A stretch of 64,000 nucleotides of DNA from assembly GCA_017937095.1 (NCBI GenBank), contig JAGBEG010000004.1:186001-250000 (forward strand), written 5' to 3'. The stretch comes from Roseburia sp. GTDB taxonomy: Bacteria; Bacillota; Clostridia; Lachnospirales; Lachnospiraceae. The position numbers and the translations under genes are program-made. The notes beneath the pieces were generated by a model, which saw only the letters and a program-made list of their open reading frames with translations, was not told where the DNA came from and searched no databases. The stretch's first letter is position 1. Each line of letters opens with the position of its first letter. Below, piece after piece: positions 50,395 to 60,700 of this stretch.

Positions 50395-51243
50395 CTAACC
50401 CTCACGTGAAAGCAGCGCCTGATAGACCTCACGCTTACTGACGCCGCGATCCTTTGCGACCTGCTTCATCGCTTCCTTGCGGTCGATGCCCTGTCCTTCA
50501 TAGACCGCCATGTGCTCCTCAATGGACATATTTTCCCACGCTTTCTGTTCCTCTTTTTTTATTTCCTCGAATGTCTTTCCTTCAATGACTAAGACATATT
50601 CCCCGCGCGGTTCATTGTCTTTATAGTAATTAAGAATTTCAGAAAATGTCGTTAATGTCTTTTCTTCATAGCGTTTTGTCAGTTCTCTGCAGACGGTAAG
50701 CCTCCGCTCTCCAAGTGCCTCATAAAGCTCTTCTAAGGTCTTCACAAGATGGTGAGGCGCTTCATAAAGGATGATGGTTCTCGTTTCATTTACAAGCCCG
50801 GCGAGCACAGCCGCACGTTCCTTTTTCTCCCTCGGAAGAAATGCTTCGAATGCAAACCGCCTTGTGGGAAGTCCCGACATGGTAAGCGCTGTAATACACG
50901 CCGCAGGTCCCGGAAGAGACGTCACCTCGATGCCCTCCTCATAGCAGATTCGCACGAGATCCTCTCCGGGGTCGGAGATTCCCGGCGTCCCCGCATCTGT
51001 GATAAGTGCGATATCAAGCCCTTCCCGCAGCTTATCAACAAGCTGATATGCCTTCTCAATTTTATTGAACTCGTGATAGCTTGTCATGGGTGTCTTAATG
51101 TCAAAGTGGTTTAACAGCTTAATGGAATTTCTGGTGTCCTCCGCCGCAATCAGGTCGACTTCCTTTAAGGTGCGCAAGACCCGGTATGTGATATCCTCTA
51201 AGTTTCCGATTGGCGTCGCACACAGATATAATTTTCCTGCCAT
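50395..51243 (-). CDS. rsmI: 16S rRNA 2'-O-ribose C1402 methyltransferase
   Basis: A 282-residue tetrapyrrole-methylase-fold enzyme: KLYLCATPIGNLEDITYRVLRTLKEVDLIAAEDTR, the ALITDAGTPGISDPGEDLVR block and SLPGPAACITALTMSGLPT. It methylates C1402 of 16S rRNA. Confidence 0.96.
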   Translation of the reverse strand: MAGKLYLCATPIGNLEDITYRVLRTLKEVDLIAAEDTRNSIKLLNHFDIKTPMTSYHEFNKIEKAYQLVDKLREGLDIALITDAGTPGISDPGEDLVRICYEEGIEVTSLPGPAACITALTMSGLPTRRFAFEAFLPREKKERAAVLAGLVNETRTIILYEAPHHLVKTLEELYEALGERRLTVCRELTKRYEEKTLTTFSEILNYYKDNEPRGEYVLVIEGKTFEEIKKEEQKAWENMSIEEHMAVYEGQGIDRKEAMKQVAKDRGVSKREVYQALLSREG

Positions 51244-51255
51244 GATGATTCTCCT

Positions 51256-52434
51256 TTATTTCACATAGTACTTCTTCACTCTGCCCGTCTCATCCATCGA
51301 AAGAACCGCCTGACCGGACAACCTGATTATCTCATCCTGCTGCTCTCCCGTTTGCAGACAATCAGAAGCTCCTTCATAAAACAGGCGCAATGCAAAGAAA
51401 TTACTTCCGTAAATCTGATTTTCAACCTTGAACATGTTCATGGGATCGTACCCGCAGATTTCAAAATCTCCCGTCACCTCCGTAGATGCTTTTTCTATGA
51501 AATCCCGGATGACTTTCTCCCGCTCATGCCTGCGTTTGCTTAAGATTTCTTCCATCACATCCACCTGACCGGACAGACGTTCCGCTAAAATCTCCCGGAT
51601 GAACCTTCTCTCTGCGCCGACCTCATGCACCATAGGGACACCTGCCTCCTTCGCTGCAAGAAGCAGCAATGTTCCCACATAGTAGGACTGATTTCTCACA
51701 TCAAACATATCCTGTGAAAGCTGTCTCAACCGGGATTGGTACGCTGCCACCCGCGCACGGTACTTCTGCGGAGAAAGCATGTAAAGTGCGATTGTTCCCA
51801 CATATTCTGCCATTCCCTCTACCGTCTCTACTCCGTCCTCATAACAAATCTTAGAGCCAAAAGATTGCAGTCTTGCCTGCCGCAGGGTCAGAAACTCCCG
51901 CAAAAGCTCCCGGCATTCTTTTTTGTCCGCCGTATCAAGTGTCTGTGCCAGAACCTTATTTTCCACATATTTTATCCGAAAATTGTCTGTCTCCATCGGA
52001 TAATCCAGCGCTTCTATATCATCCGGAAACCGCGTCTCACCTTGCTCCATCTGAAATGCATGGAACATCTCATGCACCATTCCTGCCGTGAGGATATCCA
52101 CATCAAATCTATTTTCCGGAGAATTTTCCACAGTAATGAACTCTCTCTTTGTGGAGAACTCTCTCTTTGCGGAGGACTCCCACTCAGCGGAGGACTCTCC
52201 CCCCACAGACAATTCTTCTCCGATATTCCAGATGGCAAGCTGCCTGCCCTCAAACGTTATGGTAGTATTCGCCAGAAAACGTTCATCCCAAGGAATCTCA
52301 CGCTCCTTTAAATACACAACATCTTTCGTATAAAGCGCAAACCCGTATCGATGAAAGCCCTTCCAGAGCGCCTCGAAATCAATCTCCTTCATCCGCTCTT
52401 CCACTGCTGCATAGAGAGTTCTGATATCCTGCAT
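51256..52434 (-). CDS. Zincin-like (HExxH) protein of unknown function
   Basis: A 392-residue protein without a signal peptide. The metalloprotease motif H121-E122-M-F-H125 lies in TAGMVHEMFHAFQMEQG, followed further down by a possible third ligand region (DGVETVEGMAEYVG). No family name comes to mind. A tandem low-complexity patch (SSAEWESSAKREFSTKREF) precedes the motif. The start at 52434 has a GGAGG site. Confidence 0.7.
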   Translation of the reverse strand: MQDIRTLYAAVEERMKEIDFEALWKGFHRYGFALYTKDVVYLKEREIPWDERFLANTTITFEGRQLAIWNIGEELSVGGESSAEWESSAKREFSTKREFITVENSPENRFDVDILTAGMVHEMFHAFQMEQGETRFPDDIEALDYPMETDNFRIKYVENKVLAQTLDTADKKECRELLREFLTLRQARLQSFGSKICYEDGVETVEGMAEYVGTIALYMLSPQKYRARVAAYQSRLRQLSQDMFDVRNQSYYVGTLLLLAAKEAGVPMVHEVGAERRFIREILAERLSGQVDVMEEILSKRRHEREKVIRDFIEKASTEVTGDFEICGYDPMNMFKVENQIYGSNFFALRLFYEGASDCLQTGEQQDEIIRLSGQAVLSMDETGRVKKYYVK

Positions 52435-52569
52435 AGTCGCCTCCGTTCTAAGATTGCTGCAAGAAATACCCATCCGCCCATCTTTTTATCACCTTTTTGA
52501 TAATCCCATTATAAACAGCGGCTTCTTCCATCTTCAATTTGAAATCAGGCGACTTTTTCCTAGTACATT

Positions 52570-52941
52570 TTATGTTGCACACAACAGTGTAAGACACCCT
52601 TTGGCAAATTCCGCGCTCCCTCTTAAGATAAAACGTCCCACTTTCGTTTTGTTATCATAATAATATGAAAACAAATCATTTTCCGCGCTATTGCCATTCA
52701 CATATTCAAGGATCGTCTCGCACAATTTCATTAGCTCTTCCTCCGTTCCCGGAGAATCGTAAACCAGACACGCAGACGGGCTCCTTTTTCTTTCTTCCCT
52801 GCAAAAATCTCCGACAATCGCCTGTGACTTAATCTTTACGCCTTGCATTACATAGTCGGAAGCAAAAAAATCCTGTATATCTTCTTTCGAAAAATACCAC
52901 TTTCCCTTTTTGTGAGCTGGCACCAAAAATGTCAATTCCAC
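52570..52941 (-). CDS. Hypothetical protein, possibly a DNA-binding accessory protein
   Basis: A 123-residue soluble protein: PAHKKGKWYFSKEDIQDFFASDYVMQGVKIKSQAIVGDFCRE at the start looks like the C-terminal half of an excisionase-like HTH protein whose N-terminal helices are missing. The rest is an alpha/beta segment with no recognised motif. It is the last host-like gene before the AT-rich edge of the prophage module. Confidence 0.45.
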   Translation of the reverse strand: MELTFLVPAHKKGKWYFSKEDIQDFFASDYVMQGVKIKSQAIVGDFCREERKRSPSACLVYDSPGTEEELMKLCETILEYVNGNSAENDLFSYYYDNKTKVGRFILRGSAEFAKGCLTLLCAT

Positions 52942-53070
52942 TCACTTAAAATGTCAAAAAACTTTGTATCTTCAAATTTAAAATAAAAATCGATCTTTTT
53001 CTTTGATTATTTTATCACATAAAATAGACGTAAAACATATTTTTAATGTAATTTAAAAATATATAAAATA

Positions 53071-53457
53071 ATGTTTTCCCAATTCATTTCGTCAAACGAT
53101 GCTTTAGCGACATTAGGGAAAATGTATACACAAACGTCAACTTTAACCGATGTTACAGCCGGAAAAGGCTATAATAACCAAGCAAGCGTATCTGTTCCCG
53201 AAGGTAAATATATTATTATACGCGAAGTTTATCGCAGCGGCAGTTTTAACGATTCGACAATCACGTTGAGAGTTGGAACATCAACAAATGCCGGGGGGAA
53301 TGTAAAATCAGCGACCATGAATAATAGTATATTACAACACATTTCATACCTATGCCTTGATGCTCCTACGGATATTAGCACCTGTGTCGTTATTGATGCC
53401 GTTTCGACGACAGGGCAAACCGTGATTGTCAGAACAACGGCAATAAAAATCGGGTAA
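53071..53457 (+). CDS. Silent alternative C-terminus of the phage tail fibre
   Basis: A frame on the opposite strand from all other phage genes, with no ribosome-binding site. It runs MFSQFISSNDALATLGKMYTQTSTLTDVTAG... for 128 residues, with beta-rich knob-like sequence. Its NDALA codons are the same 16 bases, in the same phase, as NDALA in the tail-fibre gene facing it, where the two form an inverted repeat (53094-53109 and 53741-53756). Inversion would join it in frame to the tail-fibre stem. It is thus likely a cassette that is expressed only after inversion. Confidence 0.75.
   Translation: MFSQFISSNDALATLGKMYTQTSTLTDVTAGKGYNNQASVSVPEGKYIIIREVYRSGSFNDSTITLRVGTSTNAGGNVKSATMNNSILQHISYLCLDAPTDISTCVVIDAVSTTGQTVIVRTTAIKIG
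53094..53109 (+). other. Left arm of a 16-bp inverted repeat (putative inversion site)
   Basis: AAACGATGCTTTAGCG, the exact reverse complement of 53741-53756. It codes NDALA in the plus-strand cassette. Confidence 0.75.
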
Positions 53458-53464
53458 TAAACGC

Positions 53465-55270
53465 TTATGTAAATACATCCTTCTTGACGCATAAAACTGT
53501 TGCAGTCATTGTTAAATTATCAATGGCAGAATCAGTTATATTGTATACATCTGCCCGAATATAGACGCTCGTGATCTGAAGCCCCATATTAGTAAGCTTG
53601 TTTGACGATAATCTATAACTCAACACACCAATGGGGGTATAGCCTGATGGAAGCGTGTAAGGTGATATTACAGCCGTCCCAGCATGGGCAGGTAATGATT
53701 TAGGCGCATCAGCAGTACCCATGACTACTTTCAGACAAGACGCTAAAGCATCGTTTTGCGCAGCAATTTCCCGCCCCAGTTCATCAGTGTCGTTTGCTAA
53801 CCATGCAATTGCCTGCGTCACAGTTCCGCCGTGATCTGATATATCCGTATTGCCGAGCATCTTATACAGATACCGGACGTTTTTAAACATCGTAGACACC
53901 TTTTTTAAAATCGACTTATGCTTTTCTCCGCTTTTCAGCACATCCACATCCGTCCATACATTTGCCTCTGCCGCATCCGCGCTCTCGAAGGTGACTGTAT
54001 TCTCCGCAGAATCCCCGCCCTCCGGCAGCGCACCGATATTTTCCGGTGTCAGATCAACAAGCCCCTGTCGGTATGTAGCTTCCTTTGCTCCCTTGACGCC
54101 GCCGACCGCCGTACCCGCCATACAATCCCACTTGCCGTCTGCTGTCAGATATACGTTCGTTCCGGCAGAATAAGCATGTCCTGCGCCCTCGTTAAAAGTA
54201 TCATCTGTCGTAAAATCATCCGAGATATTATACATATACCCCGCCTGCGCTGTGACGGTGGCAAGCTGCGCATAGGTAATCGTTCCCATCGGCATAAGCG
54301 CGCCCTGCAACCCCTGTGCAATACGCTTCGCCTGCTCATAATAATACATAGAATTATCCGTAGCATCATTCTCACGAATAGCCCCTTCGGTCCCAACAGC
54401 ATAACTTTTCGAGAGGTCTGCATAATTTCCCGCCTGTTTTGAGCTTGCATTTGCTTCATCTGCCATAGCACCCGCCAGTTCCGCTGATTCTCCTGCGTTT
54501 GCGGCATCTTGCGCCGCCTGCTCTGCTTTCGCGGTGGCAGTCTGCGCCGCCGCCGTAGCTTTGGCGGCAGATTCTCCCGCGTTCGTCTCGCTGACTTTTG
54601 ATGCCGCCGCTGATTCTCCGGCATTCGTTTCGCTTGTTTTAGCTGCGTCCGCAGACGCTCCAGATTCCAACGCAGATTGTTCTGCCGCCGCTGCCGAATC
54701 CGCCGCCCGTGTAGCGAATTTTTCTGCATTGGCTTCATTTTCTGCCGCCGCCATCTGACTCGCCTGCGCTTTTGCTGTCTCTACTTTTATGTCTGCAAGA
54801 TAGTTTGGCTGTAAATGCTTCTCCTCAATGCTGCCCTCTTTGACAATTGCAGATACTTTCCCAGCGGCATCCACTGAAAAAGCAATTGTATCTGTATCTA
54901 AAAATTCATACTGTGTAATTAGCGCTGACATGTCTATGTACTTGGTTGTCCCATCATCAAGGGTAATAATAAGTTGCTGTGTCTGCGGATCATAGCCAAA
55001 ATTGACTGCCAGTTTTTCCAGCATAGTATCAATGGTCGCCGTTGCACCATTATAATAGGAAATGGTAAAGATACCTGTAGCACGGTCAAGTACAATACTT
55101 TCGATCAGCTTTGCCGCCTCGGTCTTATCAAACTTCATTGTGTCCAAGCCAATGATCCGATTGTCCATTTCATCCATAGCAACATCTATCTTCTTCAAAT
55201 TCGATTTGCCCAGTGGTGTTGTGTCATTTGGGCGATTCTCCCAGTTAATCTGGTTATATGCTTTATTCAT
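53465..55270 (-). CDS. Phage tail fibre with exchangeable C-terminus
   Basis: A 601-residue fibre. The start at 55270 overlaps the stop of the previous gene and has GGAGGG before it. N-terminal attachment (NKAYNQINWENRPNDTTPLGKSNLKKIDVAMDEMD), an Ala-rich coiled-coil stem (about residues 175-290, many A-A-x-x-A heptads and ETNAGESAA repeats), then a receptor-binding C-domain. At NDALA the gene meets a putative inversion site; the last 97 residues are the segment that would be swapped. Confidence 0.85.
   Translation of the reverse strand: MNKAYNQINWENRPNDTTPLGKSNLKKIDVAMDEMDNRIIGLDTMKFDKTEAAKLIESIVLDRATGIFTISYYNGATATIDTMLEKLAVNFGYDPQTQQLIITLDDGTTKYIDMSALITQYEFLDTDTIAFSVDAAGKVSAIVKEGSIEEKHLQPNYLADIKVETAKAQASQMAAAENEANAEKFATRAADSAAAAEQSALESGASADAAKTSETNAGESAAASKVSETNAGESAAKATAAAQTATAKAEQAAQDAANAGESAELAGAMADEANASSKQAGNYADLSKSYAVGTEGAIRENDATDNSMYYYEQAKRIAQGLQGALMPMGTITYAQLATVTAQAGYMYNISDDFTTDDTFNEGAGHAYSAGTNVYLTADGKWDCMAGTAVGGVKGAKEATYRQGLVDLTPENIGALPEGGDSAENTVTFESADAAEANVWTDVDVLKSGEKHKSILKKVSTMFKNVRYLYKMLGNTDISDHGGTVTQAIAWLANDTDELGREIAAQNDALASCLKVVMGTADAPKSLPAHAGTAVISPYTLPSGYTPIGVLSYRLSSNKLTNMGLQITSVYIRADVYNITDSAIDNLTMTATVLCVKKDVFT
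53741..53756 (-). other. Right arm of a 16-bp inverted repeat (putative inversion site)
   Basis: On the minus strand AAACGATGCTTTAGCG, codes NDALA in the tail-fibre gene, in the same codon phase as the left arm. The 631 bases between hold the two converging C-terminal ends. Confidence 0.75.
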
Positions 55271-57353
55271 TCTTTTTTCCCTCCAATACTTTGATTCTAT
55301 CATTTTGTGATTGCACAGTAGCGATTAAATCCGCTATCAGTTCCAAATAATCGAGTGTGAGATATGTCGCCCCTCCTGCGCCGGTATTCTCCCCGCACAC
55401 CGCCCAATCCTCCACACCGATTGCCTCCTGTACCTTCTGTGCAATCAGCCCGTGTCTGTAATGCCCATCCACATCATAGTTGTATTTGAACCGGCAAGGC
55501 TCCTGCGCATAGATAAATTGTGCTCGCTCATATATGTCAAGCGGTTCTATGTCATGTTTAAGACGGGCATCCGAATAGGATTCCCAACCATATGAGGATA
55601 TTCCCATACCATCATCCCGTAAAAAGGCTACTAAATCCCCGCAAGAGACTCCAATCTGGTTATATTGGACAATCGCGCTCCGCCCGCCGCCGTTTGCATA
55701 CATACCGTCATTCCCAATGCCGATTTCCGTCTCACCACGGGTAAAATGTATAAGATTGGGATTTCCCTCCGTATCGCCTGCGTCGATGTGCATATACCCG
55801 CCTGTCATCTCTACTTTTCCAACAAGTTCCAGCCGCTCCGAAGCTATCTTGACTGTCTCTGCCGACTGATTGATTTCCGATATAACATTATTCTTTTCTA
55901 CCTTATGCGTTATCTGCTCCGCATTTTGTTCGATACTGCTTGACATAGATTTGTATTGCGATTGCGCATTATCCTTGGTCTCGTAGTTTTCGGAAACCTC
56001 TGACTTGATACTGTTTGCCGTTTGCGAGATACTGGACTGTAATTTCTTCTCTACCTCAGATGTCTCATCTTTTGTTGTATAACTGTTCGCCGCATCGGTT
56101 CGTATTTCTTCGGCGGTCTGGGTGATGGTCGATGTAAGATTTTTCTCCACATCTTTAATTTCCAGTTTGGTTTCCTCTACCGTGCGCTCCAACACATTGG
56201 TCTTGCCTTTGAGTTGGATAATCGACCGATTCACAGCGTTTACTTTCTCCGAATACTCCTTCACTCCCTCCGCAGAATAAGCGTCTCTTAATGCCTGTAT
56301 GCCTTTCAGGGTTCTCTTTAATATGTAAGATTCCACAATCTCATACTTGGTCGTAAGCCGTACTGCATCCCCGACCTCAAAGCAGGGATTTCCTTTGACA
56401 TCCGCTTCAAACGGACGATAAGCAATCTCTGTGATGACACTGAATAAATTATTGGCAATCCGTTCAAGATCAGCAGCCAATTTCCCATACACCAAGAAGT
56501 TATCCTCGACGATATAGCAGTTGCTCCCAGTTCCCACAATCGAGCCGATATCGTTCTCCTCCTGCCGAATCTGCAGCTTGTCAATTTTGTGTGTCACAAA
56601 ATCCTCATATTGGCAGTTAATGTATATACTCTTACCGATTCGGGTGGACTGCGGGTCTGCCGGGTAAAGATCTTCTGCCGGATAAAGATCTTCCGCCGGG
56701 TAAAGCCCTTCTATATACTTTTCTAAAAATACATAGCGGAATTTCCCATCCCGCCCGATATGACCGAAGCAGCCGTTAATCTCGCAAATAGCTGTGATAA
56801 CATCCTTGCCGCTGATCTGTGACGGCTCGATCGTTTTTTCAACGACCATATCGTCATTTACAAGGTCGATTTCTTCCTGCTCGAGCCCGAAGTTATCAAT
56901 GAAGCTTGTCCGAAACTGCTTAAGCGTGACGGTACTGGTCTTATCCGGCAGAATTGCGTTGTACCAATCCGCCACATCTGCTTTGATAATGTCATACATG
57001 GCATCATAGGCAATGATATCCCGGTATCTCCGATCAGCGGTGGGCTTGTCAGAAAAGACCTTGTATCTGCCAAACTGAAAAGAGACATCGGTGTTTTGAT
57101 CCAATGTCTCCGTGACGGTCAACCATTTATCTTTAAGTGGGATAAACACATTTGAAATTTTAAATTTTATAGAACTCGCTTCACAACATCCGAATCGCAG
57201 TTCAGATTTTGAACACAAACTCTCCGTTAGTTGAAATTGCTCTGAATGCAGCTCCGTGTTTGTAATTGTCACCAACTTGTCTTCCGTCTGTATCACGAGT
57301 TGTATGTCGACACTATCCTGTGTATAAAGGTCAGCATATTTGTATTCGATCAT
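55263..57353 (-). CDS. Phage tail tip/spike with peptidase S74 chaperone domain
   Basis: A 696-residue protein. The N-terminal half is a tail-tip baseplate-like part (ITNTELHSEQFQLTESLCS...), the centre is coiled coil (many TEE/KIK heptads), and the C-terminal 100 residues are an intramolecular chaperone autoprotease with the S74 motif SDARLKHDI and HRHGLIAQKVQEAIG. The fold is cut off after trimerisation. A small in-frame repeat YPAEDLYPAEDLYPAD (about 18 bp per unit) is in the N-terminal half. Confidence 0.85.
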   Translation of the reverse strand: MIEYKYADLYTQDSVDIQLVIQTEDKLVTITNTELHSEQFQLTESLCSKSELRFGCCEASSIKFKISNVFIPLKDKWLTVTETLDQNTDVSFQFGRYKVFSDKPTADRRYRDIIAYDAMYDIIKADVADWYNAILPDKTSTVTLKQFRTSFIDNFGLEQEEIDLVNDDMVVEKTIEPSQISGKDVITAICEINGCFGHIGRDGKFRYVFLEKYIEGLYPAEDLYPAEDLYPADPQSTRIGKSIYINCQYEDFVTHKIDKLQIRQEENDIGSIVGTGSNCYIVEDNFLVYGKLAADLERIANNLFSVITEIAYRPFEADVKGNPCFEVGDAVRLTTKYEIVESYILKRTLKGIQALRDAYSAEGVKEYSEKVNAVNRSIIQLKGKTNVLERTVEETKLEIKDVEKNLTSTITQTAEEIRTDAANSYTTKDETSEVEKKLQSSISQTANSIKSEVSENYETKDNAQSQYKSMSSSIEQNAEQITHKVEKNNVISEINQSAETVKIASERLELVGKVEMTGGYMHIDAGDTEGNPNLIHFTRGETEIGIGNDGMYANGGGRSAIVQYNQIGVSCGDLVAFLRDDGMGISSYGWESYSDARLKHDIEPLDIYERAQFIYAQEPCRFKYNYDVDGHYRHGLIAQKVQEAIGVEDWAVCGENTGAGGATYLTLDYLELIADLIATVQSQNDRIKVLEGKKNE

Positions 57354-57365
57354 CGTTTCTCCTAA

Positions 57366-57773
57366 CTAATATCCTATAAAAGCAAACCGTATTGCATTGT
57401 AATATATCCTTCCATCTTTTGTTCCATATATGGATGTTTTGGGGTCTGGCATATACATTTCTTGCGTAATGTATTCATTCAGTTCCGGCACATAAACCGT
57501 TGCCAGCACTTTTCTTTCGGAATAATTAATATAATTTCTGCTAATATTCCACATCAACTCCCCGAAGGTGATATCTGTCAGCATCGGTGGTGTCTCAAAT
57601 TCTACTTTAACAGGCGCGTGCTCCAACGCCGTCCGATGTAATACACCGTTAGCGTCGCGATAACTGTCTAAGTCCTGCACATTACGTGTTACATTGTAGC
57701 TCTTCAAAAATATGTACTTATCATCGGGGATTATATAATCCCCGACTTTTATCAAAAATCCGCTATATGCCAT
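57366..57773 (-). CDS. DUF6711-like phage tail protein
   Basis: A 135-residue protein MAYSGFLIKVGDYIIPDDKYIFLKSYNVTRNVQDLDSYRDANGVLHR, followed by ...PPMLTDITFGELMWNISRNYIN. It lies between tape-measure and tail-tip genes as is usual for this small siphophage tail family. The precise role is unknown. Confidence 0.7.
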   Translation of the reverse strand: MAYSGFLIKVGDYIIPDDKYIFLKSYNVTRNVQDLDSYRDANGVLHRTALEHAPVKVEFETPPMLTDITFGELMWNISRNYINYSERKVLATVYVPELNEYITQEMYMPDPKTSIYGTKDGRIYYNAIRFAFIGY

Positions 57774-57795
57774 TACATCACCTCTACCTCAAACC

Positions 57796-60700
57796 TCAAT
57801 GCACAAATGCCTCCTCTCCGGTACGTCCGTAATACTCATCACATTCCTCTTTTACTACATTAAATATTGATGTTGAGTCAATCCCGGAATCCTTTGCCAG
57901 AATCTGTCTAAGCAACTGATTTTGTTCGCGAAGAAGCTGATTTTGCTCCGAGTTTGCATCTCTCACGCCTGCTGCAATACCCTCCACAATCTGTCCATTG
58001 TTTGCTACCGCAGTCTTACCATTCGAAAATTTTCCAACCATTTCCTCATGATTCGCCAGAAATAAACCATCCTCTGGGAATCCACCATTTGCAAACATCG
58101 GTAAATTACCAAGTTTAACAGTAGTGTTTTTCCCGCTGATCGGATTCGTGATATTAAATGTAAGTTTCTGATTGAGCCACGTTGCAAATCCATTCCAGAT
58201 ATTTTGGGCTGCAGACACTGCATTATTAAACGCAGCGCTTAGTCCTTCCCGAATACCGCTAAAATTCCATTTACTACTTGTGAAATATGGGACAACATGA
58301 CTATTCCACCACGCATAAATTCCAGTCGTTTTCCACCATCCGGTAAATTCGTTCCACTTTGTTGTAATTCCCTCTTTCATACCTTTCGCAACGCTTAACC
58401 ATTTCTCACGTGTGAACCACGGCGCTACATGGGTATTCCACCATTCCGGCACTCCGGCGCTTCCCCACCATGCGGAAAATTCATCCCACTTACCCGATAA
58501 GGATGTCTTGATATTATCGCCGAGACCACTCCACTTTTCTGCCGTGAACCATGGCGCAACATCATTTGTATACCAATCGCTTATCTTTTGGGAAATTTGC
58601 ATCAGATCAGCCTCATCCAGAATGCTGCTTCCAAGTTCGAAACTTCCGCTGCCGCCGCCATGCTTCCGCTGCCTAGAAGATAGTATACTGTCAATTTCCT
58701 GCTCAATCGGATCGAATATATTCTGCAGCCACTTTCCAATCGATCCGCCGTCAGTTGCCGATGTAATCTCTTCTCCAATGAACTCGATCGGATGTGAGAA
58801 AAATTTGAAAAACTTCGTATCCTTAATTCCACAGTTTTCAAATGCCCTGTCAAATTTTTCTTTATCAAGCCCTAATATATTTACCAGAATACTGCTTCCC
58901 AGTTCGTAGCCCAGTCCGAAGAGTGCATCCTCAATCGCTTTCACAATTTCCCAAGCCAGCCCCGCAAAATCAATTACAATACCGCCCCAGTCAATAGACG
59001 ACAGGAACTCACCAATCTTTTTCCCGACGTCTTCCCACCTGATTTTTTCAACGGCGGTAGTGATGAACTTAAGCAGCCCTCTCGCCCATGTACTCACCGC
59101 TTTACCTGATGCCTTAAAGTCATACGTCTCGAAAAATCTGTTCATGCCTGCTGCCACTGATGATCCAAAATTCTTCCAGTCAAAGGTTGTAGCAAAAGCT
59201 AATGACGCATATACAGTCGTATTTAACGCCCCTGCAATCGTTTTCCCTAATTCGCCAAACAACTCTGGTGTAATAAGTCCATTCAGAAACGTTGCTAAAC
59301 CAGTGCCGAACTTGCTTGCCCCTGCATAGATGCTTTCCCAATCTATACTTTCCAGTTGCTCCGTCAACTTTTTGCTGATGATTCTGCCTAAGTCATAAAA
59401 ATCAGCATTTTCCCAACATTCCTTGAGTTTTTCCGCCCACTTTGCATATTTTGATTCTACCTCTTCCGTCGTGAACATATCCCCTGTTCCGCTACCCGAT
59501 CCTGAACCCGATCCTGATCCGGAACTTGTGTTGGAACTGAGATTATTCAGCTCATCGAATCCGGCAAGCTGCCCTTTAAGGTTCTTGGCGGACGCTGCCG
59601 ACTTATCCAGACTTGCAGCATAGTCTTTTTGCACCTTGACAGCTTTTGTCCATGTGCTCTGTCCTGTCAGTGCCGCGATAAGCTGTGCGATTGCATTCGC
59701 CGCGCCGATAACATAATTGATAAGTCTGTCTAAGATCGGCGTTACAATCTGCAAAACTGGAGCAAAAGCAGTCGCAAACGCGTTTTTAAGTGTCTGTAAA
59801 CTGCTGTATAAAGTAGAAAGCGACTGATTGACCTCAGTGCTCTCCTTTGCCAGATTCTGCATCCCTTCCTTGACTGCACTGATCGATCCTTGAATCAGAA
59901 AGCTTGCAAACATGAATTTTGCGCTGAGCGCTACAGCGTTAAAAATACCACCCAGCTTTTTGCTCTCACCGCCCATCCCATTCATGGCGCTTTTTACCCG
60001 GTTTATTGTCTGGATTCCACTCTTAAGGCGCTGCAGAAAGGATGTAACCCGCGAGGTGGCATTTTTAACACTGCCAGATGTCTCACGGATTTTACGGTTC
60101 ATCTGGCTTATTTTCGCACTGGTTCCCGGCGGGCTTGTACTATTGAGCATAGCATCCAGTTTTTCTTTCGTCGTGCCAGCTTCATTCTTCATTCGTTCCA
60201 TCTTGCGCGTCTCTGCCTCAATCCGCGCCTCCAATTCCCGCGCTGATGTAGACAGTTCCGGATTCATCCTTACTTCTGCAAGCCTCGCTTTTAATGCCTC
60301 GACCTTGCGCCCTAATGCTTCGTACTTCGGATCGAGCGCATCCAACTGATTCGATAATTTCTGCAGCGTGCCGGAACTTCCGCCATTTTTCGCCGCCATT
60401 TCTGCAATTTCGTACTGGTCAAGCAGCGATTCCATTTTTCGTCTGACAACATCAAATTCTTTCTCCGCAGATTTTAGCTGTCTTTCCAGACCAGACACGC
60501 TCTGATCACGGCTCATACCACCAATAAGGTCGTCATATTTACTTTTCAACCCATTGATAACATCCTGCTGCTGTACAATTCGCTCCTTTTGCCTTTCTAG
60601 CTGACTATTAAGACTTTCCATTTCCTTTCTAGCCTTGTCAGTCCGAACTCCGCCCATTGCCTGATTTATCTTTGCTGTTTCGCTGTTGATTGCATCTCGC

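Noticed and set aside
54145-54738. Arg-rich minus-strand frame inside the tail-fibre gene
   Set aside because: It overlaps the Ala-rich stem in another frame; composition is a by-product of the repeated codons.
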